Origin: RGIG8244 sp045639325
Lineage (GTDB): Bacteria; Verrucomicrobiota; Lentisphaeria; Victivallales; UBA1829
Assembly (NCBI GenBank): GCA_045639325.1
Contig: JAZUCU010000002.1
Location: 1 to 64,000 of the forward strand
Reading direction: 5' to 3'
DNA: 64,000 nt
This document shows positions 8,756 to 17,778 of this stretch, one piece after another (the first letter of the stretch is position 1; every line of letters begins with the position of its first letter). The translations under genes were made by a program, and so were the position numbers. The notes beneath the pieces are model-generated. The model was not told where the DNA came from and did no database searches. It saw only the letters and a list, made by a program, of their open reading frames with translations.

Positions 8756-10375
8756 GTGAACCGTCTTTCCAACAGAATTTTTATTTTTGACACATCGCTG
8801 CGGGATGGAACCCAGGCAGGCGGGATTTCTTTCTCCTGCACGGATAAACTCCGTCTTGCAGAGAAGTTGGACGACCTGGGTGTGGCGTACATCGAAGGCG
8901 GTTGGCCGGGATCGAATCCCCGGGATGCCGCATTCTTTGCCAGTGCCGGTAAATTGGCACTGCGTCATGCCCGTCTGACTGCGTTCGGCAGTACACGCCG
9001 GTTGGGAAAGACGGTTGAAACGGATGAAAATCTGCAGGCGTTATTGCATGCCGAGACGCCTGCAGTTTCCATCTTCGGCAAAAGCTGGCTGTTCCATGTG
9101 CGGGATGTGCTTCATGCTTCGCCGGAAGCAAATCTGGATATTATCGGCGAATCCTGTCAATATCTGAAAGACCATGGCAGAGAAGTCGTTTTTGATGCCG
9201 AACATTTCTTTGACGGATACAAAGAAGACCCCGATTACGCCCTGAAAGTTCTTCAAACTGCTGCAGCTGCCGGTGCCTCCTGTGTGACCTTGTGCGATAC
9301 CAACGGCGGGGCTTTGCCAACTGAGATTGCAGACGTTTGCAGAAATATCCGGGCGCATCTGCCGGAACAGACGATTATCGGTATTCATTGTCATAACGAC
9401 AGTGAACTTGCGGTTGCCAATTCCATTATGGCTGTCCGCAGCGGTGTCCGTCTGGTGCAAGGGACAATCAATGGTTTCGGTGAGCGTTGCGGGAATGCGA
9501 ATCTTTGTTCGATTATTCCTGCGTTGCAGCTGAAAGCCGGATATGAATGTTTGCCGGAAGGGAAAATCCGGCATCTGAAACAGGTCAGTCATTTTGTGGA
9601 TGATCTGGCAAATTTGCGTCATGATCCCAGACTGCCTTATGTGGGCGATCTGGCATTTGCTCATAAAGGCGGAATGCATGTGAATGCAGTTCAGAAGAAT
9701 CCTGTCACTTTTGAACATATTGTGCCGGAACAGGTTGGCAATCGCCGTCAAATTCTGATTTCCGATCTGGCAGGGAAGAGCAATATTCAGTTGAAAGCCT
9801 CGGAATTGGGCATTGACCCCGGATCCGATGCACAGGTTGCGGCATTGTTGAATCTGCTCAAAGAAAAAGAAAATGCCGGTTATGAATATGAATATGCCGA
9901 TGCTTCTCTGGCATTGCTCATGCATAAAACATTGAACTCGTGGACCCCGTTCTTTACGCTGGAAGGGTTCCGGGTTATTGTGGAAAAACGGAAATATGAT
10001 GATGGCACTGCGATTGCGGAAGCCACCGTCAAACTCAGCGTAAACGGTGTCAGCCGCCTGATGGCTGCCGAGGGGGATGGTCCGGTGAATGCTCTTGACT
10101 TGGCATTGCGCAAGGCGTTGGAGCGTTTTTATCCGGAAATCAGCGGAATTCATCTTGCGGATTACAAAGTCCGTATTATGGAAGGTGTCAACGGAACCGC
10201 TGCACGTACCCGGGTATTGATCGACAGTACCGATGGGAAAAATCATTGGGGAACCGTCGGGATGAGTGAAAATATCATTCAGGCATCCTGGGAAGCACTG
10301 GTCGATTCGGTGGAATATGTTCTTTTCCGCCGTAATGCAAAACCGGTGAATCTGGAATTGGAAACGAACCCGTAA
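8756..10375 (+). CDS. cimA: (R)-citramalate synthase
   Basis: This condenses pyruvate and acetyl-CoA to citramalate, the entry step of threonine-independent isoleucine synthesis. The start codon is GTG at 8756. The HMGL-like barrel begins IFIFDTSLRDGTQAGG and carries HCHNDSELAVANS (metal-binding histidines) and NGFGERCGNANL. The C-terminal third is the LeuA-type allosteric dimerisation domain. At 539 residues it matches CimA rather than homocitrate or 2-isopropylmalate synthase, but substrate choice is inferred from family resemblance. It ends the IOR operon, linking 2-oxoacid metabolism with branched-chain synthesis. Confidence 0.85.
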   Translation: MNRLSNRIFIFDTSLRDGTQAGGISFSCTDKLRLAEKLDDLGVAYIEGGWPGSNPRDAAFFASAGKLALRHARLTAFGSTRRLGKTVETDENLQALLHAETPAVSIFGKSWLFHVRDVLHASPEANLDIIGESCQYLKDHGREVVFDAEHFFDGYKEDPDYALKVLQTAAAAGASCVTLCDTNGGALPTEIADVCRNIRAHLPEQTIIGIHCHNDSELAVANSIMAVRSGVRLVQGTINGFGERCGNANLCSIIPALQLKAGYECLPEGKIRHLKQVSHFVDDLANLRHDPRLPYVGDLAFAHKGGMHVNAVQKNPVTFEHIVPEQVGNRRQILISDLAGKSNIQLKASELGIDPGSDAQVAALLNLLKEKENAGYEYEYADASLALLMHKTLNSWTPFFTLEGFRVIVEKRKYDDGTAIAEATVKLSVNGVSRLMAAEGDGPVNALDLALRKALERFYPEISGIHLADYKVRIMEGVNGTAARTRVLIDSTDGKNHWGTVGMSENIIQASWEALVDSVEYVLFRRNAKPVNLELETNP

Positions 10376-10395
10376 TTTTTTATGGAGATGAGATA

Positions 10396-10776
10396 ATGTA
10401 TATGACAAAACGATTTTTGCTGGTGGCAACCATTCTGTTGTCTGCAGTTTTTTATTTCGGACCCTCTACCAAAGCAGAGGCGATTGACCCCGTTACCATT
10501 GCGATTCTGACTCCGGTTGCGATTCAGGCTGCCAAGATTATTGCACCTTACGTAATACGCGGCTTGAAAAATATGACGGTTGTCTTACTGAAAGCCGGGG
10601 GAAATCTGATCAGTTTCTTCCGATTCCCCATCGGTTTGTTCCAAGTAATATTCCTTGGTGCTTTCGGACAGTTCAAAAGCGGTTTTACCAATATCGGCAA
10701 GGGGCTTTGGGCTCCCTTCCAGATGTGCGGAAATCTACTATTATTACCGCTGTCGATCTTCGGCATAGGGGTGTAG
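10396..10776 (+). CDS. Small hydrophobic exported or membrane protein, unknown
   Basis: 126 residues, not recognised. It starts MYMTKRFLLVATILL with an alternative ATG two codons later, preceded by GGAGATGAG. An N-terminal signal-like segment ends near TKAEA, then two or three hydrophobic stretches rich in Ile, Leu, Phe and Gly follow. It sits 20 nt after cimA and 1 nt before the DUF721 gene, so it is probably co-transcribed with one or both. No catalytic motif is visible. Confidence 0.65.
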   Translation: MYMTKRFLLVATILLSAVFYFGPSTKAEAIDPVTIAILTPVAIQAAKIIAPYVIRGLKNMTVVLLKAGGNLISFFRFPIGLFQVIFLGAFGQFKSGFTNIGKGLWAPFQMCGNLLLLPLSIFGIGV

Positions 10777-10777
10777 A

Positions 10778-11233
10778 ATGCCGGAGATTAACGATACACC
10801 TCCTCCCGCAGGCGGCGGACGTTCCACTTACAAAGTACGTAAGAAACTGGCTCCTTTGCTGGAAAGCTGGTACGGCGATTCTTCCGCAGATGCCAGCGGG
10901 GCTATGATGAAATTTCTCCCGCAAAGTACCTCTATTTCGGATGCATTGCAGAATGTTGTCCGGAAAAGAATCCCACCCTATATGATGGTGATTTTTGAAT
11001 TGCGGGAAAACTGGGCGGATATTGTCGGCGCTGTCTCTGCTAAACGTACTATGCCTGTACGATACAAAAACGGAATTCTTGACGTGGAAGTCGGGCATCC
11101 TGCCTATCTTGCCGCCCTTTCATCCAAGACCATCAAAGAAGCAATCCTGAATAAAGTACGTCAGTATAAAGGCGCAGCGGATTGCACACAAATCCGGTTT
11201 GTTCCTGCCGGTGCAATGGATCGTTCCCGCTGA
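10778..11233 (+). CDS. DUF721/DciA-like protein
   Basis: The 151-residue protein has a disordered proline/glycine-rich start and a central segment with the DUF721 pattern: LRENWADIVGAVSAKRTMPV, then a short strand GILDVEVGHPAYLAAL and a helix ILNKVRQYKG, ending in strand TQIRFVP. DUF721 includes DciA, the ancestral loader of the replicative helicase DnaB. Whether this is the functional DciA cannot be told from one sequence. Its TGA stop abuts the hrpA stop (TGATCA across 11231-11236), so the two genes converge with zero spacing. Confidence 0.7.
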   Translation: MPEINDTPPPAGGGRSTYKVRKKLAPLLESWYGDSSADASGAMMKFLPQSTSISDALQNVVRKRIPPYMMVIFELRENWADIVGAVSAKRTMPVRYKNGILDVEVGHPAYLAALSSKTIKEAILNKVRQYKGAADCTQIRFVPAGAMDRSR

Positions 11234-14200
11234 TCAGAAGCGGAGTTCTTCCCAGACTTTTTTCAGAATTTCCGGAGAGACTTTCCGTTTCAGCTGCATT
11301 TCCGGTGACCATGCCTGGATTCGTGCTTCTTCCAATAACAGGAACAAATCCCGGATGGAACTTGTATTTTCCGGTGTCTTATCGCTTTGAGCAAGCACAT
11401 GATATTTCCGGATGATTTCGGCAATTCCGGCACCTTTTGTGCTGTCTTTTCCCGGGGATGTCTTTGCGCGGTCAAGACGGATTCTGATTGCTTTCAGATA
11501 ACGGCTGTATTCACACACCGCTTCCGGAATACGGAAAAATCGATCCCGGAACAAATAATCCATCTGCTGTTCCACGTCCATGCGGACAGGGTGATCTTCT
11601 GCAAATTCATCTGCCAGTTGTTCCCAAATGGTATCCGCATAAGCCGCAATCTGATCCAGAGATTCCAGATTTTTCTGGAAATGACCTGCTGCGTTATCCC
11701 GCACGTTCAACACTTCCTGTTCATACGTTTCCGCATCGCGCACTTCTTCCGGTGGCGTTTGAAATGCGGATAAAATAGAATGATCGATCAGGTCATTGAT
11801 CCAATCCGGATATGTCATGAAAGCCGGATATTTTTTATTGATAATGCCTTTGCATTGTGACCGGAACTGTTTGATCATGCCCGGATAATGAATCCGGATG
11901 AGTCGTGTCAGCCCGGCGCAATGATTCCGGAACGATTCTTCCTGATTCAAGTATAACGAGCATCCGATGGTTTCCCCTTCATCACAAAGGGCAGGGTAGG
12001 CTTCTTTTTCATGCTTCGGAGATATCCGGACAGATTCGGGCAGAACCAGTCCTTCCGGCCAGTTTTCGCACCCGGAACAATGATATTTCTCTGCCACCGG
12101 GAGCGTTTTGGAAATAGTGGAAACACTGGCATCTTTTCCCGGAATACGGTCTATGACTTTTCTGATTTTTCCGTCGGGACCGGTTAACGCGATCCGGATT
12201 TTCAGATAAGAGGGATATTCAATATTTTCCAGAATATCTTCCGGCGTATCCAAATCATATTGTTCCTGGAAGAAATCCATTAAACACCGGTGGAACGGCT
12301 GTTCGGTAAAGAGACGTCCGGCGCGGTATTCTTTCATAAAATGATTGGCGGTATCATGAAGCGGCATCAATTCTTTCCGTAAATGTTTCGGCAGACCGCG
12401 CAGTGCGGCTTCCACTTTCCATTGCATCCATCCGGTTACCGGATAATCGTGAATATGCTTACCGACAAGGTTCAGACAATTTTCCGGCACGAGATAAGTC
12501 AAGCCGTCTTCCGGTTCGCCCGGATCATATACGTAAGAAACATCCAGTTTGATGCCGCAGGATTCAATCTGATCGGGGTAATCCTCCGGGTGAATCTCAT
12601 CCGGATCGCACCAGAGAAACGAGGCGGTGCCGGGGGTAAAATCAATATGATTCCGTTTCCAGTGGAGTTTGACATCCCGTCCGCAAAGCATATCCTGCGG
12701 AATGACAGACTCAAAGTGAGACTGAATGGATGGAAAATTCACAATGGAGTCCGGTCGGCGCTGCTTGATTTCCAATAAGCGTAATGCCTGAAGTTTCCGG
12801 GAAAAGGTGTCCGTCCATGTGCCGGGAATCATCACTTTACCCTCGGTCAGACCTTCATGAATAAATACTTCTCTTGTCTTGACCGGATCGATCCGCATGT
12901 AAGAACAGCGTCGTCCCGGGTGAATCAACAGTTTTCCGGCAGTCACCCGTTCGCGGGCATAAACGAATGCGGACATTTCATCCCATGCAATCCGGTCATA
13001 GATTTTTTTACAGAGGAACGGCGCGATTTCTTCCAGCCATTGCGGTTGAATTTCCGCCACGCAACGGGCAAAAGTGCGGGAGGTTTCCACGATGGAAAAG
13101 GAGAGGATCCATTGCGGGGCATTCTTCCGTTTTGCAAGACCGGAGCCGGGAAAGATAGCACATTTTCTGCCGTTCATATCCGAGTACATCCCTGTTTCCG
13201 GATCCAGCATGGCAAGATTCCGGGGCAAACCGCTTAACAGTGCTTTATGTAAAGGATCAAATTTTACTTTAAAGGAATCAAAAGTTTCAATCGGTTCGGC
13301 ACCAACGGTATCGATCAATTCATCTGCCAGATTGCGCCATTCACGGGTACGCCGGTAATTGAGAAAATTGGCTTTTGTAAACTTGCGCAATACAGCGTTG
13401 GATTTTTCCGCCGCTTCAGCAACCGCACACCATAAATGCAGAATTGAGAGGAAGTCGGATGTGTCGGATTGATATTTCTTATGGGCCGTATCGGCGGCTT
13501 TTGCATCATCAAAAGGACGTTCCCGCGGGTCGGATATGGATAAGAAGGCAACGATGATTGCCAATTCCTGCAGCATATCCGTCTTTTCTCCGGCAAGAAG
13601 AATTTTCGCCAGATGCGGGTCAATCGGAATCGATGCCAAACGTTTCCCTGTCTCGGTAATGTGATTTTCTTCGTTCAACGCATCCAGGTCATGCAGTGCC
13701 GTCAAACCTTCCCGGATGAGGGCAGGGCCCGGCGGATCGACGAACGGGAACGTGGAGATTTCCGGCAGATGCAGTGTTTCCATCTGGAGAATGACGCCAG
13801 CCAGTGAGGAGCGCTGGATTTCAGGATCGGTATAGGCGTCAGCCTTTTCCAATTCTTCTTCCGAATAAAGGTGGATGCATACCCCGTCACGAACACGTCC
13901 GCAGCGCCCGCGTCTCTGCATGGCACTGGCTTTCGAGACAAATTCTACGCGCAATTCCTGAATACGTGTGCGGGGATTAAAGCGGCTGAGACGTACCAGA
14001 CCGGTATCGATCACAAACTGAATTCCGGGAATTGTCAGCGAGGTTTCCGCCACGTTTGTTGCAAGCACAATGCGCCGCTTGTTGCTCCGTTGGAAAATCT
14101 TTGCCTGATCTCCGGCAGAGAGACGCCCGAATAAGGGAAGAATTTCGGTCCGGGGGTAACGCCGTCCCTGAAGCATTTCTGCCGCTGCCCGGATTTCCCG

Positions 14201-15097
14201 TTCGCCGGGCAGAAAAACAAGAATATCTCCATCATCCGACAGACTGGAAATAAATTCAACGCCGCGTGCAATGTGTTCGGAAAGTTCTTCATCTTCCTGG
14301 GCAGGCAGATAACAATCTTCCACAGGGAAGGTTCTGCCTTCCGCTTCAATTACCGGTGCATTGCCGAAAAATTCACTGAGCCGACGGCTTTCCAATGTGG
14401 CGGAGGAGATGATAACACGTAAATCTTTCCGCCGTTTCAGCAACAGTTTTACATAGCCCAGCAGAAAGTCAATATTCAAACTCCGCTCATGCACTTCGTC
14501 CAGAATCAGACAGTCGTATTGCAGCAGATCGGGATCGTGACACGTTTCCGCAAGGAGAATCCCGTCTGTCATGAACTTGATCACCGTTGCATCGGATGTC
14601 CGGTCGTCAAAACGGACTTGATACCCCACTTCCTGTCCCAGCGTTGCAAACGTTTCACTCGCCAGACGATCCGCCAGCGCAGATGCCGCAATTCGGCGCG
14701 GCTGCGTACAACCGATTCTGCCATTTCTGCCGAATCCCTGCTGTAATGCCGCTTTCGGCAGCTGGGTGGTTTTACCGGACCCGGTGGCGCCGCAGACAAT
14801 TACAACGTTATGATCACGCAAGGCTTTGCATATCTCCGGAATCTTTGCTGTAATGGGCAGTTCTTCCGGAAACTTACAATGCAGCCGGTCAGCAAAAGGC
14901 ACAAGGGAGCGTTCCGCCGCTTTTTTCAGGCGGAGAGCAAAATTCGTCAGTTCTTCTTCCTGTTCCGGTGCTTTGGAATGTTTCAGAATCTCCACAACTT
15001 TCCGGCGTTGATTGCTGAGTCTGCGCCGGTCGGTAAGACGGATCAATTTCCAAATCTCATCCAGTTCACGGATTGCACTGTTACGGTAATCGTTCAT
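11234..15097 (-). CDS. hrpA: DEAH-box ATP-dependent RNA helicase HrpA
   Basis: The 1287-residue protein (ATG at 15097; a TTG three codons upstream is possible, and neither has a good ribosome binding site) matches full-length HrpA, about 1300 residues. From the N-terminus it shows a helical region, Walker A GATGSGKTT near 103-111, Walker B DEVHERS, SAT motif ISSATLES, QRRGRCGRVRDG (motif VI), then the helicase-associated domain, OB-fold region and the long C-terminal DUF3418-type domain. In E. coli HrpA rescues stalled ribosomes and processes mRNA. It is a single gene convergent with DUF721; the upstream neighbour is transcribed from the opposite side of an 66-bp gap. Confidence 0.95.
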   Translation of the reverse strand: MNDYRNSAIRELDEIWKLIRLTDRRRLSNQRRKVVEILKHSKAPEQEEELTNFALRLKKAAERSLVPFADRLHCKFPEELPITAKIPEICKALRDHNVVIVCGATGSGKTTQLPKAALQQGFGRNGRIGCTQPRRIAASALADRLASETFATLGQEVGYQVRFDDRTSDATVIKFMTDGILLAETCHDPDLLQYDCLILDEVHERSLNIDFLLGYVKLLLKRRKDLRVIISSATLESRRLSEFFGNAPVIEAEGRTFPVEDCYLPAQEDEELSEHIARGVEFISSLSDDGDILVFLPGEREIRAAAEMLQGRRYPRTEILPLFGRLSAGDQAKIFQRSNKRRIVLATNVAETSLTIPGIQFVIDTGLVRLSRFNPRTRIQELRVEFVSKASAMQRRGRCGRVRDGVCIHLYSEEELEKADAYTDPEIQRSSLAGVILQMETLHLPEISTFPFVDPPGPALIREGLTALHDLDALNEENHITETGKRLASIPIDPHLAKILLAGEKTDMLQELAIIVAFLSISDPRERPFDDAKAADTAHKKYQSDTSDFLSILHLWCAVAEAAEKSNAVLRKFTKANFLNYRRTREWRNLADELIDTVGAEPIETFDSFKVKFDPLHKALLSGLPRNLAMLDPETGMYSDMNGRKCAIFPGSGLAKRKNAPQWILSFSIVETSRTFARCVAEIQPQWLEEIAPFLCKKIYDRIAWDEMSAFVYARERVTAGKLLIHPGRRCSYMRIDPVKTREVFIHEGLTEGKVMIPGTWTDTFSRKLQALRLLEIKQRRPDSIVNFPSIQSHFESVIPQDMLCGRDVKLHWKRNHIDFTPGTASFLWCDPDEIHPEDYPDQIESCGIKLDVSYVYDPGEPEDGLTYLVPENCLNLVGKHIHDYPVTGWMQWKVEAALRGLPKHLRKELMPLHDTANHFMKEYRAGRLFTEQPFHRCLMDFFQEQYDLDTPEDILENIEYPSYLKIRIALTGPDGKIRKVIDRIPGKDASVSTISKTLPVAEKYHCSGCENWPEGLVLPESVRISPKHEKEAYPALCDEGETIGCSLYLNQEESFRNHCAGLTRLIRIHYPGMIKQFRSQCKGIINKKYPAFMTYPDWINDLIDHSILSAFQTPPEEVRDAETYEQEVLNVRDNAAGHFQKNLESLDQIAAYADTIWEQLADEFAEDHPVRMDVEQQMDYLFRDRFFRIPEAVCEYSRYLKAIRIRLDRAKTSPGKDSTKGAGIAEIIRKYHVLAQSDKTPENTSSIRDLFLLLEEARIQAWSPEMQLKRKVSPEILKKVWEELRF

Positions 15098-15163
15098 AAA
15101 AAGCAAGAAAGAACAGAAAAGATATTGCGGACCTTTTCTGTTCTGCGGTTAATGAAATAAATG

Positions 15164-15976
15164 TCAGATATGGAGTGTGGCACCCGGCTGGATTTCATAC
15201 ACCTTATCATCTGCAAGAATGAATACATTCTGACAGGACGGATTATAAATCATACGGCAATCGGCAGATGTTTCAAGGCTACGGCAGGCTTCCACATACT
15301 GGTAGATTTCCATGTTTGTTGCATACCAGACATCTTTGCGATTCTTTAACTTATCGCAGAATTCCTCCATGATTTCCCAGTTGTCCATATTGTTGAATTC
15401 ATAGGAATGACCCCACACATACAACATTTGCAAGCCGTAACGGTTCGTCAGGAACGGATCGATCCGGCGGATGATGTCACCGTTATGATGACAGGTCGGA
15501 TTCCAGGTCAGCCAGTCTTTGCCCGAGGCCGGGAAGAGACTGGTGGAATTTGTGGCTGCAACAGTACGGCAGTAGACAATGCCCGCTGTTGCAAGTGTAT
15601 CAATCACGTCCGGACTGTAGGAGCCGAAAGGATATGCCATACCTTTGATGATCTTTCCGGTAATCTTTTCCAGTTCCAGACGGTCTTTGAGTATATCATT
15701 AAGCATAGAGCCGTGCAGGAGCATTTCTTCCCGCGGATGGGAATAACCGTGACATGCCACTTCATGACCTTTATCCAGGTAAAGAGACTTGATTTCATCC
15801 ATAGCAACGCAGTGCGGATCTTTTGCAATCAGTCTGCCTGCATTGAGATTGAAAGTGCCTTTCATTCCGCAGGATGTCAGAATATCAACCAGTTTCCGGT
15901 CTGCAATATTGCCGTCATCATAACTGAAGGTCAGAACTCTTTTGCGGCCTTCCGGAAATAAATAACTAACGCTCAT
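15164..15976 (-). CDS. Polysaccharide deacetylase family protein
   Basis: The 270-residue NodB-fold deacetylase removes N- or O-acetyl groups from glycans with a metal. Motif 1 TFSYDDG supplies the catalytic and metal Asp; motif 2 CHGYSHPRE supplies the two His ligands; GTFNLNAG follows the barrel core. No signal peptide is visible, so a cytoplasmic substrate or non-classical use is possible. The start was moved to ATG 15976 because GAGGAG lies 7-8 nt upstream; the open frame extends seven codons further but would overlap the preceding gene. It begins 4 nt after that gene's stop, so the pair is co-transcribed. Confidence 0.85.
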   Translation of the reverse strand: MSVSYLFPEGRKRVLTFSYDDGNIADRKLVDILTSCGMKGTFNLNAGRLIAKDPHCVAMDEIKSLYLDKGHEVACHGYSHPREEMLLHGSMLNDILKDRLELEKITGKIIKGMAYPFGSYSPDVIDTLATAGIVYCRTVAATNSTSLFPASGKDWLTWNPTCHHNGDIIRRIDPFLTNRYGLQMLYVWGHSYEFNNMDNWEIMEEFCDKLKNRKDVWYATNMEIYQYVEACRSLETSADCRMIYNPSCQNVFILADDKVYEIQPGATLHI

Positions 15977-15980
15977 CGTT

Positions 15981-17066
15981 TTACTCCTCAACAACAAAGA
16001 TTAATTTTGCACCGTTGCGGGAAAGCTGACGGTTTGCCCAGCGGCCGAATTCTTCCCGGGAATCACGTCCCCAATGCAGAAGACTTTCTTTTTTGCCCCG
16101 ATCTTCATGGGCAGAACTGGTGCAGCACAAGTCCGCAGCAACACGGACTGCAAATACATCACCTTCCACCGCATCCGCAAGCTGAGCACGGACGAATTTC
16201 TTCAGGACTGCAACCGTTCCTGCTGCACGGAAACAGGGCGTTTTGCTGTATGTGCCATCGGCAAGACGGACAAGACAATTTTTCTGCCAGGGATAGTTGA
16301 TTGCATCAAATTCCGCTTTGATCGTTTCCGGCTTTTCTTCACCGTTACCGTAACGCAAGGACCAGACAAAGCGCAGATTTCTTCCACCCGGGACCGGTGT
16401 TTCCTGTGTTTCGCCTTTGAATTCAAATACATTCCAGTAGAACATCAACGCATCTTTTTCTTTGCGGATCGTGTACAAAGATGTTCCCGGCATACGGGCA
16501 GGCAGATCCCAGCGCCAGATGGAATTGCCGATTTCAAAACTCAATTTTTCGCCATCGGCATCATAAAAATCAACGGCCAGAGGAATCTGATTTTTGCGAT
16601 AAATTTCCGCACCATCGGGCAGGGCGGCAAAATCAATCATCGCACCCGCTTCCGGCTTACCGCTTGCAACCTGTTCCGTAATGCTCAAACGGACAAGACC
16701 TTCCACTTTCAAACCGCCCGCTGTAATGGAGCGCATTTCAAAGGAGGGACGCAGCACAAAGTCGGTACGGACGGATACTCTGCCGTTCATGAACTCAAAA
16801 CGTTTCTGTACTTCCGGTTCTGCTCCGAACGGAACGGAGTCCGTCATCTCAAGAGAACATTCTTCGCCATCGGCGGAAGCGTGAGGACGGCGCAAGCCTG
16901 CAACGCCCATAGAGAGGGGATAATCCCCCGGAACGGCATCCAGTCCGCAGACGGTGAATTTACCGTATTCGAATTGGAAAGAACCGGTTACGGGGATATC
17001 GGGTGTAAATGTAAAAGCGTCATCCTGCAGAACAGGTTTGCCTTTGATATATTCAAAAGTATTCAT
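15981..17066 (-). CDS. Uncharacterised beta-rich protein
   Basis: 361 residues without a recognisable family. There is no signal peptide or membrane segment. The sequence is rich in predicted beta strands (GSFQFEYGKFTVCGL, LRFVWSLRYGNGEE) and ends with a basic region containing RWANRQLSRNGAKLIFVVEE. Its ATG overlaps the nitroreductase stop by one base (TGATG), so translation is coupled, and a deacetylase follows 4 nt downstream. The context suggests it works on the same carbohydrate substrate as the deacetylase; this is inference only. Confidence 0.7.
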   Translation of the reverse strand: MNTFEYIKGKPVLQDDAFTFTPDIPVTGSFQFEYGKFTVCGLDAVPGDYPLSMGVAGLRRPHASADGEECSLEMTDSVPFGAEPEVQKRFEFMNGRVSVRTDFVLRPSFEMRSITAGGLKVEGLVRLSITEQVASGKPEAGAMIDFAALPDGAEIYRKNQIPLAVDFYDADGEKLSFEIGNSIWRWDLPARMPGTSLYTIRKEKDALMFYWNVFEFKGETQETPVPGGRNLRFVWSLRYGNGEEKPETIKAEFDAINYPWQKNCLVRLADGTYSKTPCFRAAGTVAVLKKFVRAQLADAVEGDVFAVRVAADLCCTSSAHEDRGKKESLLHWGRDSREEFGRWANRQLSRNGAKLIFVVEE

Positions 17067-17578
17067 CAGTCAATCACCTGAAAAATTTCATTTTGCGGTT
17101 TTCTACTTGTATTGCGGCAGGCATCCGCCTTTGCATATCCCAACGGGGAGATGGCGACCGAATGCCAGGGCTTTTCGATGTTCAATGCCTGATCCATCTC
17201 ATCCCGATTGAATGCACAAATCCAGCAGGTTCCCAGACCTTCGGCAGCAGCAGCAAGCACAAAGTGCTCCATTGCAATGGCTGTATCAATGACTGATGCA
17301 GATTCGCCTTCAAAACGATGCCATGCTTCGCTTTCATTTTCCAATGCAACGAGAATCGCCGGGGCTTCTTTCAGCCAGGGCTGGGTATAGACATTGCAAA
17401 CTTTTTCCCGCAGAGCCTGATCGCGGATGAGCAGAAAACGGATCGGCTGTCTGTTACAGGCAGTCGGTGCCAGATTGACTGCCTGTCCGATCCGGTCAAG
17501 TACATCATCCGGAATATTTTTTGAAGAATCGTATCCACGATAACTCTTGCGTTTTTTCAGAACGTCATAAAATTCCAT
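17066..17578 (-). CDS. Nitroreductase family flavoprotein
   Basis: The 170-residue FMN-dependent nitroreductase-type oxidoreductase starts with EFYDVLKKRKSYRGYD, the usual N-terminal FMN phosphate-binding Arg-x-Ser-x-Arg-like pattern (RKSYRGY). ACNRQPIRFLLI follows, then the AAEGLGTCWICAF segment and ISPLGYA near the C-terminus. It probably acts as a homodimer in the cytoplasm with NAD(P)H. It heads a three-gene operon with an unknown protein and a polysaccharide deacetylase; a promoter lies at 17618-17645. Confidence 0.9.
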   Translation of the reverse strand: MEFYDVLKKRKSYRGYDSSKNIPDDVLDRIGQAVNLAPTACNRQPIRFLLIRDQALREKVCNVYTQPWLKEAPAILVALENESEAWHRFEGESASVIDTAIAMEHFVLAAAAEGLGTCWICAFNRDEMDQALNIEKPWHSVAISPLGYAKADACRNTSRKPQNEIFQVID

Positions 17579-17617
17579 GTTCTAATCTCCTGTTGATTCT
17601 TATTCTATTATTATGGT

Positions 17618-17645
17618 AAGATACCACAAAAACGGAGATTTTCAA
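17618..17645 (-). promoter_or_regulatory. Promoter of nitroreductase operon
   Basis: Minus strand: TTGAAA (17645-17640), 16-nt spacer, TATCTT (17623-17618), 40 bp before the nitroreductase ATG. Confidence 0.5.
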
Positions 17646-17778
17646 CATTTTTTCTGAAAAAATCACAGATTTGCCGGTATACAGGAGGGGAATGTCATGC
17701 TTTGCAGTCGTTTTTACTCAAATTACTCATACTTGATAACACTAAATATTCAAAAATGAGAAAATAGACGTTTTATTT

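Noticed and set aside
17697..17759. 20-codon mini-ORF after AGGAGGGG between the nitroreductase and rhuM-like genes
   Set aside because: Good binding site but very short, no promoter or conservation evidence.
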